Program-made: the position numbers and the translations under genes
From: Irpex lacteus
Lineage: Eukaryota > Basidiomycota > Agaricomycetes > Polyporales > Irpicaceae
Direction: 5' to 3'
NCBI GenBank assembly: GCA_001986395.2
Contig: MQVO02000007.1
Coordinates: forward strand, 1,426,001-1,490,000
Length of the DNA stretch: 64,000 nucleotides
Notes under the pieces: generated by a model
Databases searched by the model: none
The model's input: only the letters and a program-made list of their open reading frames with translations
What the model was told of the DNA's origin: nothing
Shown: one piece after another, positions 1 to 11,505 of the stretch
How positions within the stretch are numbered: position 1 is the first letter of the stretch
Layout of the letters: each line of letters begins with the position of its first letter

Positions 1-1425
1 CTTGGAACATCGCGTTAGCACGCTCGACGAAACCTGTGCGAAGGGTCAGAAATTAGGGATATGGTTGTACGTTGGAGGCACCAACCTGCGTCACGTAGAG
101 CAATCGCAACCCTCCAAAATACCCTCAGTTTACCATTCTCATCCTCAGATGGTAACGCCCTCAGCACCCGCTGCGCATCTTCTGTGATACCCTCCACTCC
201 CTTCGTCGCAGCCCGTACCCGCCAGTCCAACCACTGTATCCAAAGTTCAGTAGTCGCAAACTTCAACGCAGTTTCCCATTCCGCATTGAGCGAGTCTGCA
301 GGCCAGATATCCTCCCCTGCGTTCAAGTATTTGAGACGAAGCTCTGGCGATCTGGCGTTGCTGGGGTGGGCAGACAGTGCACGGGACAAAACGGACAACG
401 CGATCTCTGCACGTGCCTTGTGTGCGTTCTTGGTGTCTGGTGGTATGCCTGCGAGTGTATGCGCAAGAAGGGACAACCACGACTGTACAGAGGTCGGGTC
501 TGCTGAAAGCCGTGCTTCGAGGGATTTCAGGGTCTCTTGTCGGGCGGTGAGAGGTGAAGTGTCGGAGTTGTCGGAATCGCTCGACGGGTCTTCTTCAGAC
601 GACGAACCAGACTCTTGAGAGTCTTGTGCGGCTGTGGTGATGTCTCTACTGGCGTGGACCGGTTGGCGCGAACGTCCAGATGGCAAGCGTAGGAACCCTT
701 CGACCTCTACATACTTGTATCGATCCTCGGACGACGTGAGCAATCGCTTAGTAGGTGGTGCTCTGAGCAGATGTCGGGTGCTGGAGTCTGTCAAGGCATG
801 CACCTGTTGGCCACTGTCAATTCATTTCTCTATATCCGAAAGAGATTAAGGCGCACTTTCCGCCTGCTACCAGCAACGCCCACTTCTACACCGTCACGAC
901 CGCGATGAAGCACGAGGAGAGCATCCCCAAGCCCCAATATTCGTCTTCCACCTGAGCTTCAGTCACAAGGTTGTCGGAACATACACATAGAGAATACTCA
1001 CGTCCTACGAGGTTGTACTTGGGTATGTCTCCGGCATGTAGCCGGCCATACTTGACGTTAAGAACATCTCCTTTTCGGTCAGAGAAGACTGTGAGCGAGG
1101 AGGGGTCCGTGAAGCTTGATTGCTCAGGTGTACGCCTATGCGAGTCTTCTTGCTCTTTGAGCTGCTCATCCGTCTGCTGGCGTTCTGAGTCGCGCTCTCG
1201 CTTCTTGTGCTTTGATCGACGTTCGCTCCCATCTCGCTCTTCTCTATCTTTATCCCTCTTGCCTTTATCTTCCTTGTGCTTGCGCTTCTCCCCTTTCCTA
1301 CGTTCATGTTTGTCTCCCTCTGGTGGGCGTGACTTATTTTCTTTACTCGGACCAGCTTGAGATGTATCTAGGTCTGGAAAAGAGCTAAAGGTAGGAGGAA
1401 AGGAAGAGAATGAAGGCGCTGACAT
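1..1425 (-). CDS. NRDE2: NRDE-2 family protein, N-terminal part (cut by left edge)
   Basis: N-terminal half of an NRDE-2 homologue, a nuclear RNA-surveillance factor that in other eukaryotes binds the Mtr4 helicase and consists of HAT/TPR-like helical repeats. The start is the ATG at 1425. The protein opens with a low-complexity segment, then a Lys/Arg/Glu-rich charged stretch, then the family block with FSDRKGDVLNVKYGRLHAGDIPKYNLVG. Splicing is needed to follow it: removing an intron that begins near 1002 gives NLVGRRILGLG, a 50-nt class intron ending at 804 joins SRRK to VHALTDS, and a third intron between about 23 and 75 joins RDAG to FVERANAMFQ, a typical repeat sequence of the family. 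The helical repeat start (SLEARLSADPTSVQSWL) is clear. The C-terminal half lies outside the window. It shares a short divergent promoter with NIP7. Confidence 0.85.
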
Positions 1426-1613
1426 GGTAAAGAGCACGAATAACGTCCTAGACTCCTAGGCCATGGACGCAAGATGAGACAGTCAATTCCACACAGTTGG
1501 TGGCGGGCAGCATTGATGAGTTTCGCGGGCCGCTATGTCCGCGGTGTAGCGCCCAGATCGAGTTTTGCCTCGAGACTTTTGATCTCAATTGCTATTTCCT
1601 TCACCACTACAAC
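1426..1613. promoter_or_regulatory. Shared divergent promoter NRDE2/NIP7
   Basis: Only 188 bp separate the start codons of two divergently transcribed nuclear RNA/ribosome genes, so both promoters and both 5' UTRs must fit here. I see no TATA box, as is usual for fungal housekeeping genes. Confidence 0.6.
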
Positions 1614-2431
1614 ATGCGACCACTAACAGAGGACGAAAGCAAAGCAGTCTTCACAAAGCTTGCAAATTATATTGTGCGTTACTTTGTCTTCTAAACATAT
1701 GTCTGTACTCATACGACGGCCAATCCCTTGACAGGGCAAGAACCTTGTACATCTCATAGACAGACCAGACGAACCATACTGCTTCAGACTGCACAAGGAC
1801 AGAGTATTCTATGTCTCCGAATCATCCATGCGTCTCGCCATCTCCGTAGCGAAGCCAAACCTCGTCAGCCTGGGCACATGTTTTGGCAAATTCTCCAAGT
1901 CTGGCAAGTTCAAGCTGCACATCACCGCTCTCGACTATCTGGCACAGTATGCCAAGTACAAGGTGCGCTTTTGTCTCCTACCTGCGCAGCGTATACTGAT
2001 TGCTATACAATTACGTAGGTTTGGATAAAACCGAACGGTGAAATGCCCTTTCTCTACGGCAACCATGTGCTCAAGGCGCATTTGGGACGAATAACGGAGG
2101 ATACACCAGAGCATCAAGGTGTCGTCGTATACAGCATGAGCGACGTTCCATTAGTGCGTATATCGGACACTCTTGCGATATTTATTGGCTTATACTCGTG
2201 CCCCAGGGTTTCGGTGTGACCGCCCGCTCAACAGTCGACACACGGAAACTGGACCCCACGGCAATTATTGTCTTCCATCAAGCGTATGTTCTCCTACTGT
2301 CCAGAATAGTCTATAGTACTAAAATGACGTCAATAGCGACGTCGGAGAGTATCTGCGTGATGAGGTATGTAACCTTTCCTTGTATATGAGACTCCTCTTA
2401 CCTTTTATCTATACAGGAAACGTTGTTCTAA
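1614..2431 (+). CDS. NIP7: 60S ribosome subunit biogenesis protein NIP7
   Basis: About 180-residue homologue of Nip7, an RNA-binding factor needed for 27S pre-rRNA processing and 60S subunit assembly in the nucleolus. The start [13 protein letters not shown] is the canonical family N-terminus, followed by KLANYIGKNL across the first intron (1674-1734). The N-terminal alpha/beta domain is followed by a C-terminal PUA domain beginning near [20 protein letters not shown] and ending at [16 protein letters not shown] at 2429-2431. The gene is broken by several introns of 50-60 nt; the last exon is only about 15 nt of coding sequence. Length and order match the family and all joins keep the frame. 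Confidence 0.95.
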
Positions 2432-2711
2432 TGCATTTTTGGATACCCTCACCTTTACGGGCCTCTCACCGCGCTCAGCGGGTAATGAAGTGCTCTGCCT
2501 GCTCGGTGCACCACGAGAGCCTGCTGTTTCCATGCCAAAATTACTGTACCCTGCATGTAATATCCGGCACTGTATATTATGCACTTTTCCATACATCCTT
2601 GAGAGCTTGAGAGTCTTTGCCAGTGAGAGTTTGAGAACCGGGCCGTTTGACGCCGCCGTGGATATCACTTCTAGTCAAGGTTGTACGTGTCCGTGAATTG
2701 CCACCACGACC

Positions 2712-5700
2712 ATGACGTCTCCGTCCACCTCAAAGCCCTCCGCGGCCGCAGACGTCGCCGCCCACTGGATCGACCTTGCCGACGACCAAATCACAGAGGA
2801 CGTCGCTCAATCATGCTTCGACGCCGTGGCCGACGACCTCTGGGTCGCAGCTGCTTGCGCTGACCGACTGCTCGAAGACGTGTCCGTACAGAAGACGCTT
2901 CTCGAGATCGGGATAAAGAGAACAGAACCAGCTCTGCGGAGGGTGGAAGTAGCGTCGGAAGAGCCGGTAGACGAAGGAGACAGCGCGGTGCATTCCGCAG
3001 ACGAACGCAAACGGCGTGCACTTGCCTCCTACTTCCAAGATGAGCCTGCGGACGCACAGCTCTGTCGGATACGTGCCACGTTGCTGGAACGACTGGAGAG
3101 GCTGAATACCTTTGTTGAAGTGTGCAAGGAGCTGCCGTTGGTAGAGGAGGAGAAGGACGAGGATGTTATTGATGAGGAGTGGGAGGACGATCCATGGGGT
3201 GAAACCGCGGGAGGATCCAAGACAACCGCGAAGACTATGGTCGAGCCACCAGTCCCTTTGTCTAGCTTCTTGTTGGACGACCTCGTGGACGTTGCTTGCG
3301 CTCATGCTTCTCTGGGATACTACTCTGCGGTACGAGTGTTTGTAGAACGTCACTCGCCCAGTCTATGGCAATACCGCTTCATTATCCTGGAAAGTATACC
3401 AGAGCATATTCCCCCAGCAGAGTTCCGAGACCTGCTTCCCGGCTTAGATTCAAGTACTGGAGAAGAGCGTACTGTGCAGCACCGGCCTTGGAGAGCGGAG
3501 AAGGACTGGGTAGAGCAGCCGTTCGCTCAGGATGCTCTCAAAGACTTTGATGGACCCGAGGAGGTTCAAAGTGACGACATATCTTCACGGCCAACGCCAT
3601 TATCCTCCGAGGAGCTGACTATATGGTATCGCCAACGGGTTGACACTATTCTAACGAACTCTGGACTACTGGACAACGCATTGTCCCTAGTGCAGCATGC
3701 AGCATCTCAAGGGATCCCCGGGCTTGACGAGGTGGGAGAGGAGCTTTCATTGCTCTCTCGCCTCGTATACGAGGTACCCTCAGACCTCTCCTCATCTTCA
3801 GCCGACTGGACGTTAGAACGATGGAAGAAGCTCGATCCTCCCGCGGTTGTACGTGCGTATCTCGCAAACACGCCAGCAGAAGACGTCCCCAAACAAATCA
3901 ACAAACTCGTCATGCCCTACCTCTTCGTCTTGGAATCCCGCGCAGAACGCGCCGGACATCCAGACCCACAACTCGCCAACCGCCTCCTCCACGAATACAT
4001 CCTCCAAGCACCCTTAGAGATTGTCGCCGCCATCTTCGAAGCGTCGAAACCGACTCTCCCACCCGCACAGCGTCTCCTCCGAGACGACGAAGACTTGGTA
4101 CGTCTTGCCCTCGCATGTCTATACGGCAGCGACAGCCTCGACGAGTGGCCTACCATGAGTCGTATCTTCGAGTGTCTACCCGCATGGGAAGTACCAGAAG
4201 ACGAAGACGAAGCGGACGAAGCAGACACGACTATCACATCCCTGGGTGCCTTCGTCACCCCCTCAACAGCCCAACCCCGCGCAACCCCCTCGGACCTGCT
4301 TCTCTTCTTCCAACCCCTCCCCCAGCACTCTCTATCCCGCGCTCTCGACATTCTCGACGTCCACCTCGAGTCAGGAGAGATACTTTCACGGTGGAGCGTA
4401 CCCGCGCCTTTGCGGTGGTTCCTGCAGAGCAACGGGAACCTTTCCGAGCAGAGGGCGTGGGCGACACGGATGGCGCGTCAGGCGGGAGGGAGAGACGACA
4501 AGTTGGAGTCTTTGGAGGATTGGGAGTGGTTGTTGGATGATATGCTCAAGTTGTCTGGGTCGGGGGAGAGTGGGCTCAGGGGCGCGTTTTGTTTGTTGCC
4601 CGGGGAGGAGGTTTTGAGGATATTCTTGAGTGGGCTGCTCTCGTCCGGAAGTAAGTGCTGTAAAAGAGTTTGCTTTGTATTTGTCGCTTATGTTTTATTA
4701 GGGTTTGATATTGCTCGAAGTATGTTGAGAACACCGAAACCAAGGCTACAGCTGCCTGCATCAACTATCGAGGAAGTCTGCATTGCTTCGTCTCAGGAAT
4801 TCTATGATAATGCTAGTTCGGGTAACTACCACTTCGGTGACATGAAACTCGCGTACGACTGGTAAGTTTCTTGACTCTTTATTCCCAGACGCTAGCTCAC
4901 TCTTATGTATTCTCAGCTTGGACGTTCCACCCGCATCGGAACGTATACTAGAGCAAAAAGAGTTCATAGAAGCGACATCTCGCCTATGCTCCTTCAACCT
5001 CACCTCATCCCCCGGAACCCCCATAACCCCAATCGAGATCCGCCTCACAAAGGACAAACTCTCCCTCGTCTCCCGAGTCCTCTCGAGCAACCCCGAAGCC
5101 TACAAGCACTCCCAAGTGATCCTCGAGCTCGTCCAAAAACTCGGCTTCGCCGGCTCCCTCGTCGCTGAAGTCAAAACCCTCGCCATGCTCGGCGACACCG
5201 CGCTCACCGCCGAGGACTTTGACCGCGCGTACGAGAACTGCAGCAGGATGGTCGACTTGGTGTTGAACCTCCGTGCGTCACGGGGGCCGCATGATTCCGA
5301 GATTCAAGAGGCGAGCGAGGTGTGCTGGGTGACGTGTTTCCAGCTTGGACGACATCCGGAGTTCGAAGACCTCTCGAAACGGGGGAATCTCCTCGGACGG
5401 GCCATGGAGCTTTGTCCTCCTGAACGTCTCTTGGATATCCTGACAAGCTGGCGCAGACTGGACCAGGAAGACCTGGAGTTGCGTCGGGAGAGGAGAGCAG
5501 CTCGACGTGCGGGCTCGCGTTTGACGAATGGGGCATCGCAACAGAGGAAACGACGACAGAACGGGCCGTCTCTTACAGAAACGCTCGCCTCGCGTCTGCA
5601 AAGCTTCCAGCAACACGTACCGTCCTCGCCGCTCGCCAACGCACCAGAGTTCGCCAACAAGGCACTCAACAGCGTCGCTGCGAACTTTCCGTTCCATCGT

Positions 5701-5838
5701 GGGCGGACGTTGTTCTCGGAAGGGGGTGATGAGAGGTCGAGGAGCGGTAGTCGACCGAAGATCGATGCGCATGAGGTGCAGGTTCAGGCGACGAAGGCGT
5801 TGCAGAAGGGTCTCGGATGGTTGTTGGGTGATGAGTGA
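2712..5838 (+). CDS. SEC39: Sec39-domain protein (Dsl1/NRZ tethering complex subunit)
   Basis: Large, mostly alpha-helical protein of about 1000 residues assigned to the Sec39 family, the Golgi-to-ER vesicle tether subunit (Sec39 in yeast, related to the NBAS C-terminal region). The start is ATG 2712. Two introns are clear: one begins with GTAAGT near 4652 and ends near 4699, joining SSG to RFDIARSML; the second begins after the GACTG at about 4862 and ends at 4917, joining AYD to CLDVPPASERILEQK. The block around that junction (CL-x3-P, then KEFIEATSRLCSF) is typical of the family's C-terminal region. An acidic linker (DEEWEDDPWGE) lies near residue 155. The last 80 residues are Ser/Arg-rich and end KALQKGLGWLLGDE. 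The remote homology is judged by motif and architecture only. Confidence 0.8.
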
Positions 5839-6544
5839 GCTGGGACTTAACGATGTTCGTAGGGACTATATATGAATGCGTGGTTTTATACCTTTGACGA
5901 TTTTTGCTACTTATGGTTGTATGTATGGCCTGGACATTATGCGATTGTGCTGGAATGGAGTGTGATTGAGGGTATATGTGGTATACTACTAATGACATGG
6001 CCTGCATGGGAGGCAACAACAACGAGCGGAACGAACGATGAAGATTAAAGTGCGTCAGAGCGCGCTGGGGGTGTAGTAATACATGCATGGTGAAGCTCGC
6101 TGAACGAGCCTACCGCGAAAATCAAATTACAAAGCGAGGTACAACAACGATAGATGGGAGGTGTGAATTACGTGAAGGGACTCGGCTGTCCCGAACGACG
6201 AGAAAGGATGGTGGGTTGTGGTGGTTGGGGAAAATGAAGGGAGTGCTATGTAACTACACGCTCAGAAGACCCATTAAGGATAACAAATGAGAGGACAAAA
6301 AGGTGTGAAGGCGAACGAATAGTCATGATGTACAGTATGAACTGATCTACAATCCGGGTAGAGAGAGCGAGAGGATGGTCGTGTGGTGATGACAGAAAGC
6401 GAGAGGAAGGGAAGTATTATAACATACATACAAATAAAAAAGGAATAAAGTCCCAAGAAAACAGAAGTGACTGGAGCATGCAAGATGGTTGGAGGCCTCC
6501 GAGGGACTCAATGAAGACACTGGAAACAGGTGAGGCAGGTACGA
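5839..6544. other. Intergenic, convergent 3' regions
   Basis: About 700 bp between two converging genes. It should hold both 3' UTRs. AT-rich poly(A)-type stretches occur near 5880-5960 and 6415-6450. I see no gene, repeat or conserved RNA. Confidence 0.5.
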
Positions 6545-9202
6545 TCATGCGATCGCACTGCCAAACCTCGATCCTACGCCCGTGCGCGCCCTTGGCCTGT
6601 TTACGACGCTGGCTACTTTCACGCCAGCCTTCTGCAAATCTTCGATACGGTCGAAGTCTTCCTGACCAGGTCTACCCAAGGCACCGCGTCCACAAGCCGC
6701 ACAGTATTCAGTATCCCTGTCGGCCGACCGCAACTCGTCCACTTCGGCCTTGAGATCCCTGACCTGACCTTCGAGTTCCCAGATTTGCTGCTGCCAAGTC
6801 CTGCGAGATGCAATGATTTGCTCCTGCAAAGCCTGTATGACAGCAGACTGATCCTCTCCAACCTTCTCGTCGCTGTCCCTTCGCTCAAGCTTGTTGTAAC
6901 CAGCCGGAGGGCTGCGAGGCGAGATGACAGACGCAGTCGTCGGTGTGCCGCTGTCGCTGTCGAGAGCTGGACGAGGATATTCAGGCTCTGGACTCGATAT
7001 GGCTGAGAAATCCGGTCCAAACATGGTAGAGACAGGACGAATACTGAGTGGCGCAACAAAGTTAGGATCGCTACTTGACATGCCGCTCGCAAATGTGATG
7101 GCGGTGCTCGCTGTCAAGGGCGTTCGACCTTCCGTAGGTGACTTTATGGACTGTATGGATGGCTGGGCGTGATTGGTGACAATTGACAGGCCAGGAAGCT
7201 TGCGTCGCGCACTGAGTTGACGTTCACGAACTGGACCCAGCTGTGGACTGTGTGGCGGCGGCATCGTTGAAATATCTTCATCTGAAGGACGACCTGAAGA
7301 CCCAGATTCTGAATCTGCCAGTAAAGAAGGCGTCAGGGAGGGGACGGGCACCCGGTGTTGAGACTGCTTGCGGGTTCGAGATGGTGCAACAGATGGTGTT
7401 GGCGAGCTGAGCACATCAACAGATATCGAAGGAACCGGAGGAGGTGATGAGGGTATCTTCTCCTTCCCATTGAACAGTCGCATGAAGCCGCTCTTCTTCC
7501 TGATAACGGTCTTCCCGTCTGATACAGAGTGGACGCTGTGAAGATCTGTAACGGAAGCAGACGCCAGATTCTTGGTCTTCTGATTATTACCGCTTTGGGA
7601 TCGCATCCTGGTCCACGCAGAGGATTGGGCTGACGAGGCCTCCGTAGTGCGAGACGAGCCAGGACTGGTGTTGGCAGTAGAGGATGCGGCAGTGGCAGTA
7701 GCACTGCGAGACCGTTCACGAGCCTGTGCCTGTGCCTCCTCGAGTGATATCAGCTTGATGTTATTATGCGGGCTGTCCTGCCATCCGGACATGCTCGGGA
7801 TCTGGTATCCCTGGTCCCGCTGAGTGACACCCGGACCGCTGCTCTCATTGGAGGAGCGCTGGGACGCGTCCAGTGGAATTGGTGCCGAGATACCCTTTGC
7901 AAAAGACCGGGCTGTGGGAGAGAACTCCCCTTGGAGTTTGTTGATAGAAAATGTCGACGTATCAGGAGTCATGACAGTTCCATTGGAACGCGACTGCGAT
8001 ACGGTGCTGATGGTTGTGACTGTGCTCGATTCGGTAACGGTGGCTGTCGATTCGCTGCGAGGAATAGACGGCGAATGTGGCTCAGAGTGAGCAAGAGCGT
8101 GAAGCTCTTCCAGCCGTTGCGAAGGGGACGGCTCGCGAGTGTAAGAGCGAGTGAGATTAGGGTTTGCGTAGGGATGATATTCTTGCTGATGTGGTGGTGT
8201 ATGGGGAGGAGAAGGAGGGTTTGACGAGGCTCGAGATTCGGCCCGGTAGTACTCAGATTCTATTGGCGAAGATGCCTGCAAACGAGAGACATTCGCCTGG
8301 GAATAGTTTGGATGATGTGACCGGATGTCACTAGGATCTGGTCGTTGCTGGAAATTATTTGACGGTGTGCGCGAACGGAAACGAGGGAGGGAGAGCTTGT
8401 CTCGGAGACTGGTCTGAGGAGAAGGGGAGAGAGCGAGCGACGTCGAAGACATAGATGCCTGGGCAAGCGCACTGGTGGAGAGGGTTCGCGGATCAATACA
8501 CCATACATTCATGTCAGAAAATGTTACGTACAGGAGTGCACCGCCTGCTGATACCTGCGACGATGTAGTCTCAAATGACTGCTTAGGGCGGGCCTGCGAG
8601 CGGAGGGAGTCCATACTTGGCCGGGTCTCGCACTGCCGTCCATCACGCTGACGCGACTTCTTGGGATTGTCCTTGCGAACAAACTTGAAGCCCGACTTCT
8701 TCGAATGAACGTCCACGTCGTCCAAGTCAACCTGGTCGTCGTCGCCCATTTCCCACGGCGCACGAGAGTGGACTGTCATCTTCGGACCGTACGCGCTAAC
8801 CCTATGTACCTCTGTGTCATCGCCCGTCTCGTCGGCAGCGACATCTTCATCGTCATCATGAACGGATGACGGTTCTGGAGTGTAAGAGGGCTGAGTGTCA
8901 TCGTCGAGGTCAAGACTGCTTGCGTCTGGGATGTTGAGCCGCTGACGGTCCGTGATGCCTGGCGACTGTGGTATTGAAGGCCGCCGGTCATGGACGCCGA
9001 ACTGGTGATAGGAACTTGTGCTGGGCTCAAGGTCTCTGTCGATGGGCCTCGGAGAGAAATGGGCGTGACTGTAAACTGAAGGAGAGTCTGAAAACTCGGA
9101 AACCGAGGGGAAACGGCCATGCAGGTCAGCTCTGGCGGCACGTTGGTCGAGGAGACGCCTGAGGTGGTCTTCGTGGTAGTGCAGGTCCTGTCTGATTGAC
9201 AT
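6545..9202 (-). CDS. Ser/Pro-rich protein with C-terminal coiled coil, function unknown
   Basis: Protein of about 880 residues that I do not recognise. The start is placed at ATG 9202 (MSIRQDLHYHEDHLRR); the reading frame is open further up but has no other ATG. Most of it is disordered and rich in Ser, Pro and Thr, with an acidic patch (DDDEDVAADETGDD) and two basic patches, SGFKFVRKDNPKKS and KKSGFMRLFNGKEK. Near the C-terminus is a coiled coil of about 40 residues (QALQEQIIASRRTWQQQIWELE) followed by a small Cys motif, YCAACGRGALGRPGQEDFDR, and an Arg/Gly tail. The frame is open throughout, but positions 8472-8531 look like a 60-nt in-frame intron (GTACGT donor, CTGAC branch, CCACCAG acceptor), so the mature protein may be 20 residues shorter. 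A polarity or cytoskeletal scaffold is possible but is a guess. Confidence 0.7.
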   Translation of the reverse strand: MSIRQDLHYHEDHLRRLLDQRAARADLHGRFPSVSEFSDSPSVYSHAHFSPRPIDRDLEPSTSSYHQFGVHDRRPSIPQSPGITDRQRLNIPDASSLDLDDDTQPSYTPEPSSVHDDDEDVAADETGDDTEVHRVSAYGPKMTVHSRAPWEMGDDDQVDLDDVDVHSKKSGFKFVRKDNPKKSRQRDGRQCETRPSMDSLRSQARPKQSFETTSSQVSAGGALLYVTFSDMNVWCIDPRTLSTSALAQASMSSTSLALSPSPQTSLRDKLSLPRFRSRTPSNNFQQRPDPSDIRSHHPNYSQANVSRLQASSPIESEYYRAESRASSNPPSPPHTPPHQQEYHPYANPNLTRSYTREPSPSQRLEELHALAHSEPHSPSIPRSESTATVTESSTVTTISTVSQSRSNGTVMTPDTSTFSINKLQGEFSPTARSFAKGISAPIPLDASQRSSNESSGPGVTQRDQGYQIPSMSGWQDSPHNNIKLISLEEAQAQARERSRSATATAASSTANTSPGSSRTTEASSAQSSAWTRMRSQSGNNQKTKNLASASVTDLHSVHSVSDGKTVIRKKSGFMRLFNGKEKIPSSPPPVPSISVDVLSSPTPSVAPSRTRKQSQHRVPVPSLTPSLLADSESGSSGRPSDEDISTMPPPHSPQLGPVRERQLSARRKLPGLSIVTNHAQPSIQSIKSPTEGRTPLTASTAITFASGMSSSDPNFVAPLSIRPVSTMFGPDFSAISSPEPEYPRPALDSDSGTPTTASVISPRSPPAGYNKLERRDSDEKVGEDQSAVIQALQEQIIASRRTWQQQIWELEGQVRDLKAEVDELRSADRDTEYCAACGRGALGRPGQEDFDRIEDLQKAGVKVASVVNRPRARTGVGSRFGSAIA

Positions 9203-9996
9203 TATCGAGGAACTGCCTGCAGTCTGGCACGCCACAGAGGTCGGCAGGGAGGGTGTAGGGAACGCAGGATGAAGGAGAAAGGAGGAGGGAGGAGGAGGAG
9301 ACAGTCGAGGGAGACAGACGAAAGACTATCAACTTATTTCACTGGATAGGACTGCACTAAGAGAAGCGTCAACATGCACAAACACAACGATCAAGCGCGT
9401 CTAACCACCTCTGACCAGAAGATCCCCGGAGAACATACCCAATCTCAGCCGTATGTTGCAATTTACGTAAATGCGACAGACCGAATGCTTTACAGCGATG
9501 GATCCTCCACTGTCACAATCCACTCATTTTAGCTCGCATGGCAGGGAAGAGGCCACATTGACTGCCGAAAATGACGCCTGCTAAGCCACTGCATCAGCCG
9601 CATCTACTCAACCGATAGATGTGCTGAGGGGTGAACAGCATCGGTAAGCAAGCCCGAGGCTAGTCAGTATACCCTAACAGGGCGTCGCCGGATAGTCGTA
9701 CGGAACTTGTTGAGGTAGCCTATTCTCCTCTAAAATTTGCTACGTGAGAAATACGACACTCCCCACGCCATTATCCGGAATTATTTCAGACATTTCCTGG
9801 AAGACAGCTCCAGGCAACGCTGATTCATTACCGTGCGCCTCTGCGTCTAAACGACTTGCTGAATGATATCTTGGGCCCTATCAAATCTAGATGCCAGATC
9901 TCAGGAATTAAACGCGCCACCCACGTGCTCGGCTCAGCATCCTGAAGGCACGAACTCTAACTGAAACCACTTTTGCCTTCGCTCTCTGACCCGACC
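9203..9996. promoter_or_regulatory. Divergent promoter region, coiled-coil gene / CGR1
   Basis: About 790 bp between two divergent start codons. The stretch next to the minus-strand gene (9260-9320) is strongly purine-rich on the plus strand, hence a pyrimidine-rich 5' leader for that gene. One telomere-type hexamer, CCCTAA, occurs at 9672-9677, 320 bp upstream of CGR1. No TATA box or other gene was seen. Confidence 0.4.
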
Positions 9997-10565
9997 ATGG
10001 CCACAATCGACGCAACAACCTCACCGGAGCCCGCAAGTGGCAGCTCAACAGCGGTCGTGCCTCTAGGACCCTCCTCAGCCGGCAGGGCATCAGGCAAGCC
10101 TTGGAAATACCAGAAAACTGCCGCTGTGTAAGAAACTGTCAAATTATATGCTCTTGTGCCCCACATTAATGGTTTTGAAATATCGACAGCCGTTCGCATA
10201 TTCCGGAAGGCGTGAAAACCAAACGGTGGGAAGACAGAATGCAGAGAACGCAGAAGGAGAAGGCTATCAAGCAGCTGCACACGGAACTGAAGGAGGAGAA
10301 GCAGGCGGAGATCAAGAGGTACCTGGATGTGCAATATGTTTCAAGTGATTGTTGCTAACTGCTGTTATAGACGGAAAGAAATAACCATGGAGCGCAAGAA
10401 GGCTGCTGAAGAGCGGCGCAGATTGGAGGAAGAAAAGGCAAAGGTGGGCCCAGGACCGTGTTTCCCTGTGGGTATCTCGTTGACCTACCCCGGTTTCAGA
10501 TGGGTGCGAGGAAAGCTGCCAGGCTGCGTAGGAAAGCGGGCAGAACAAAGAAGATCAACCACTGA
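9997..10565 (+). CDS. CGR1: rRNA-processing protein CGR1
   Basis: Small basic nucleolar protein of about 130 residues, homologous to Cgr1, which acts in pre-rRNA processing and 60S export. Four exons: the first encodes the Ser/Pro-rich leader from ATG 9997 to KYQKTAAV; introns at about 10130-10189, 10320-10370 and 10445-10500 are removed. The core after the first join reads VRSHIPEGVKTKRWEDRMQ, then an unbroken Lys/Glu/Arg helix (KEKAIKQLHTELKEEKQAEIK) and the basic tail RKAARLRRKAGRTKKINH with TGA at 10563-10565. The single long charged helix and the length fit the family. It lies between other 60S assembly genes, NIP7 and SPB1. Confidence 0.93.
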
Positions 10566-11062
10566 TTCTCCCTGTCTGCGTCCATCGTGCCTCGCTTCTT
10601 CACGTCTCGCGTTTTGGTATTACTGGTATCTATTCCCAACCCCTTTTGATGTCGTCTGCTTCAATTTGTATTGCTCTGTCGGAATGCCACACCTCCCCCG
10701 TTCTACACCCACGAACAAGACTTGCTATATCCTGCCTGGTTTTCTGGATGCCTAGACCGTTGTCACCTGTGGCTGGTCCGACTTTGATTGGATTTTGATC
10801 AGTATTTTGAAAAAATCTGAATTCAGGCGCCCAACGCCACAAAGCACGCGCTTACCGAAAGCGGTCTCGAGGAGCGTGATGTCATTCGGGGACGTTTATT
10901 CCTCGGGCGCGTGGCGAGCGTTGTGGCGGGGAGTGGAAAAGCTCTGACGGCAACTCTGACTGCGCTCCAGAATGACGTCACGCGCATACAGCCCAGTCCT
11001 TATATAAACGCGTCCTTTGCCTTGCAGTTATTCACCACCACATTCACACCCACTCAAACATC
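10566..11062 (+). promoter_or_regulatory. CRE- and TATA-containing promoter of the small hydrophilic-protein gene
   Basis: Region upstream of the gene starting at 11063. A perfect 8-bp CRE palindrome TGACGTCA lies at 10973-10980, and a TATA box (TATATAA) at 11001-11007, about 60 bp before the ATG. The leader between them and the ATG is rich in C and A (CACCACATTCACACCC), typical of highly expressed fungal genes. The first 200 bp should be the CGR1 3' UTR. CRE sites are the known target of ATF/CREB-type bZIP factors of the stress MAP-kinase pathway. Confidence 0.6.
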
Positions 11063-11505
11063 ATGAATTCAAACACTGGAACTGCTCAAACTTACGAAGC
11101 TGGTGACCAGCGGTATGTTTTGTTCAGCTTTCTTGTTCGCTCGCAGACACTGATTCACCCATTTAGCAACGCACCAAAGGGTGCTGATGCCCCTGCTCGC
11201 TATGAGGCTGGCCAAGCCAACGCACATGACATCCATGACTCAAAGTATGCTTTATGTCATGTAACTCACCACATCGTTGTCTAACATGCATCTTCACACC
11301 CAGGGATTCGCGCAGCTTGTTCGGCAGGGCCGACGTAGAACACAAGCAGGAAGCCGAAGAGGCTCAGCGCGAGAAAGAGAAAGCCAACGTAGATCCTACG
11401 GCAGCTGCACGAGACCACGGCAATCGTCCGTCGAGAGGAGCAGAGATTGACAAGCAGCTCCAGGAAGACGATCAGCTCAGGTTACAGGAAAAGGGTCAAG
11501 CATAG
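11063..11505 (+). CDS. Small hydrophilic protein, probably stress-related
   Basis: Three-exon gene for a hydrophilic protein of about 110 residues without membrane segment or signal peptide. Exon 1 runs from ATG 11063 to DQR, exon 2 encodes NAPKGADAPARYEAGQANAH, and exon 3 ends EKGQA with TAG at 11503-11505. The C-terminal half contains GNRPSRGAEIDKQLQEDD, a motif I recall from short fungal proteins of unknown function. The composition (Glu, Gln, Ala, Asp, Lys; almost no hydrophobics) suggests a disordered, LEA-like protector. The upstream CRE and TATA box support inducible expression. No biochemical function can be assigned from sequence. Confidence 0.75.

Noticed and set aside
6545..9202. 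Opposite-strand open frames across the Ser/Pro-rich gene (for example 6530-7006 plus)
   Set aside because: They are shadows of biased codon use in the real minus-strand gene and have no features of their own.
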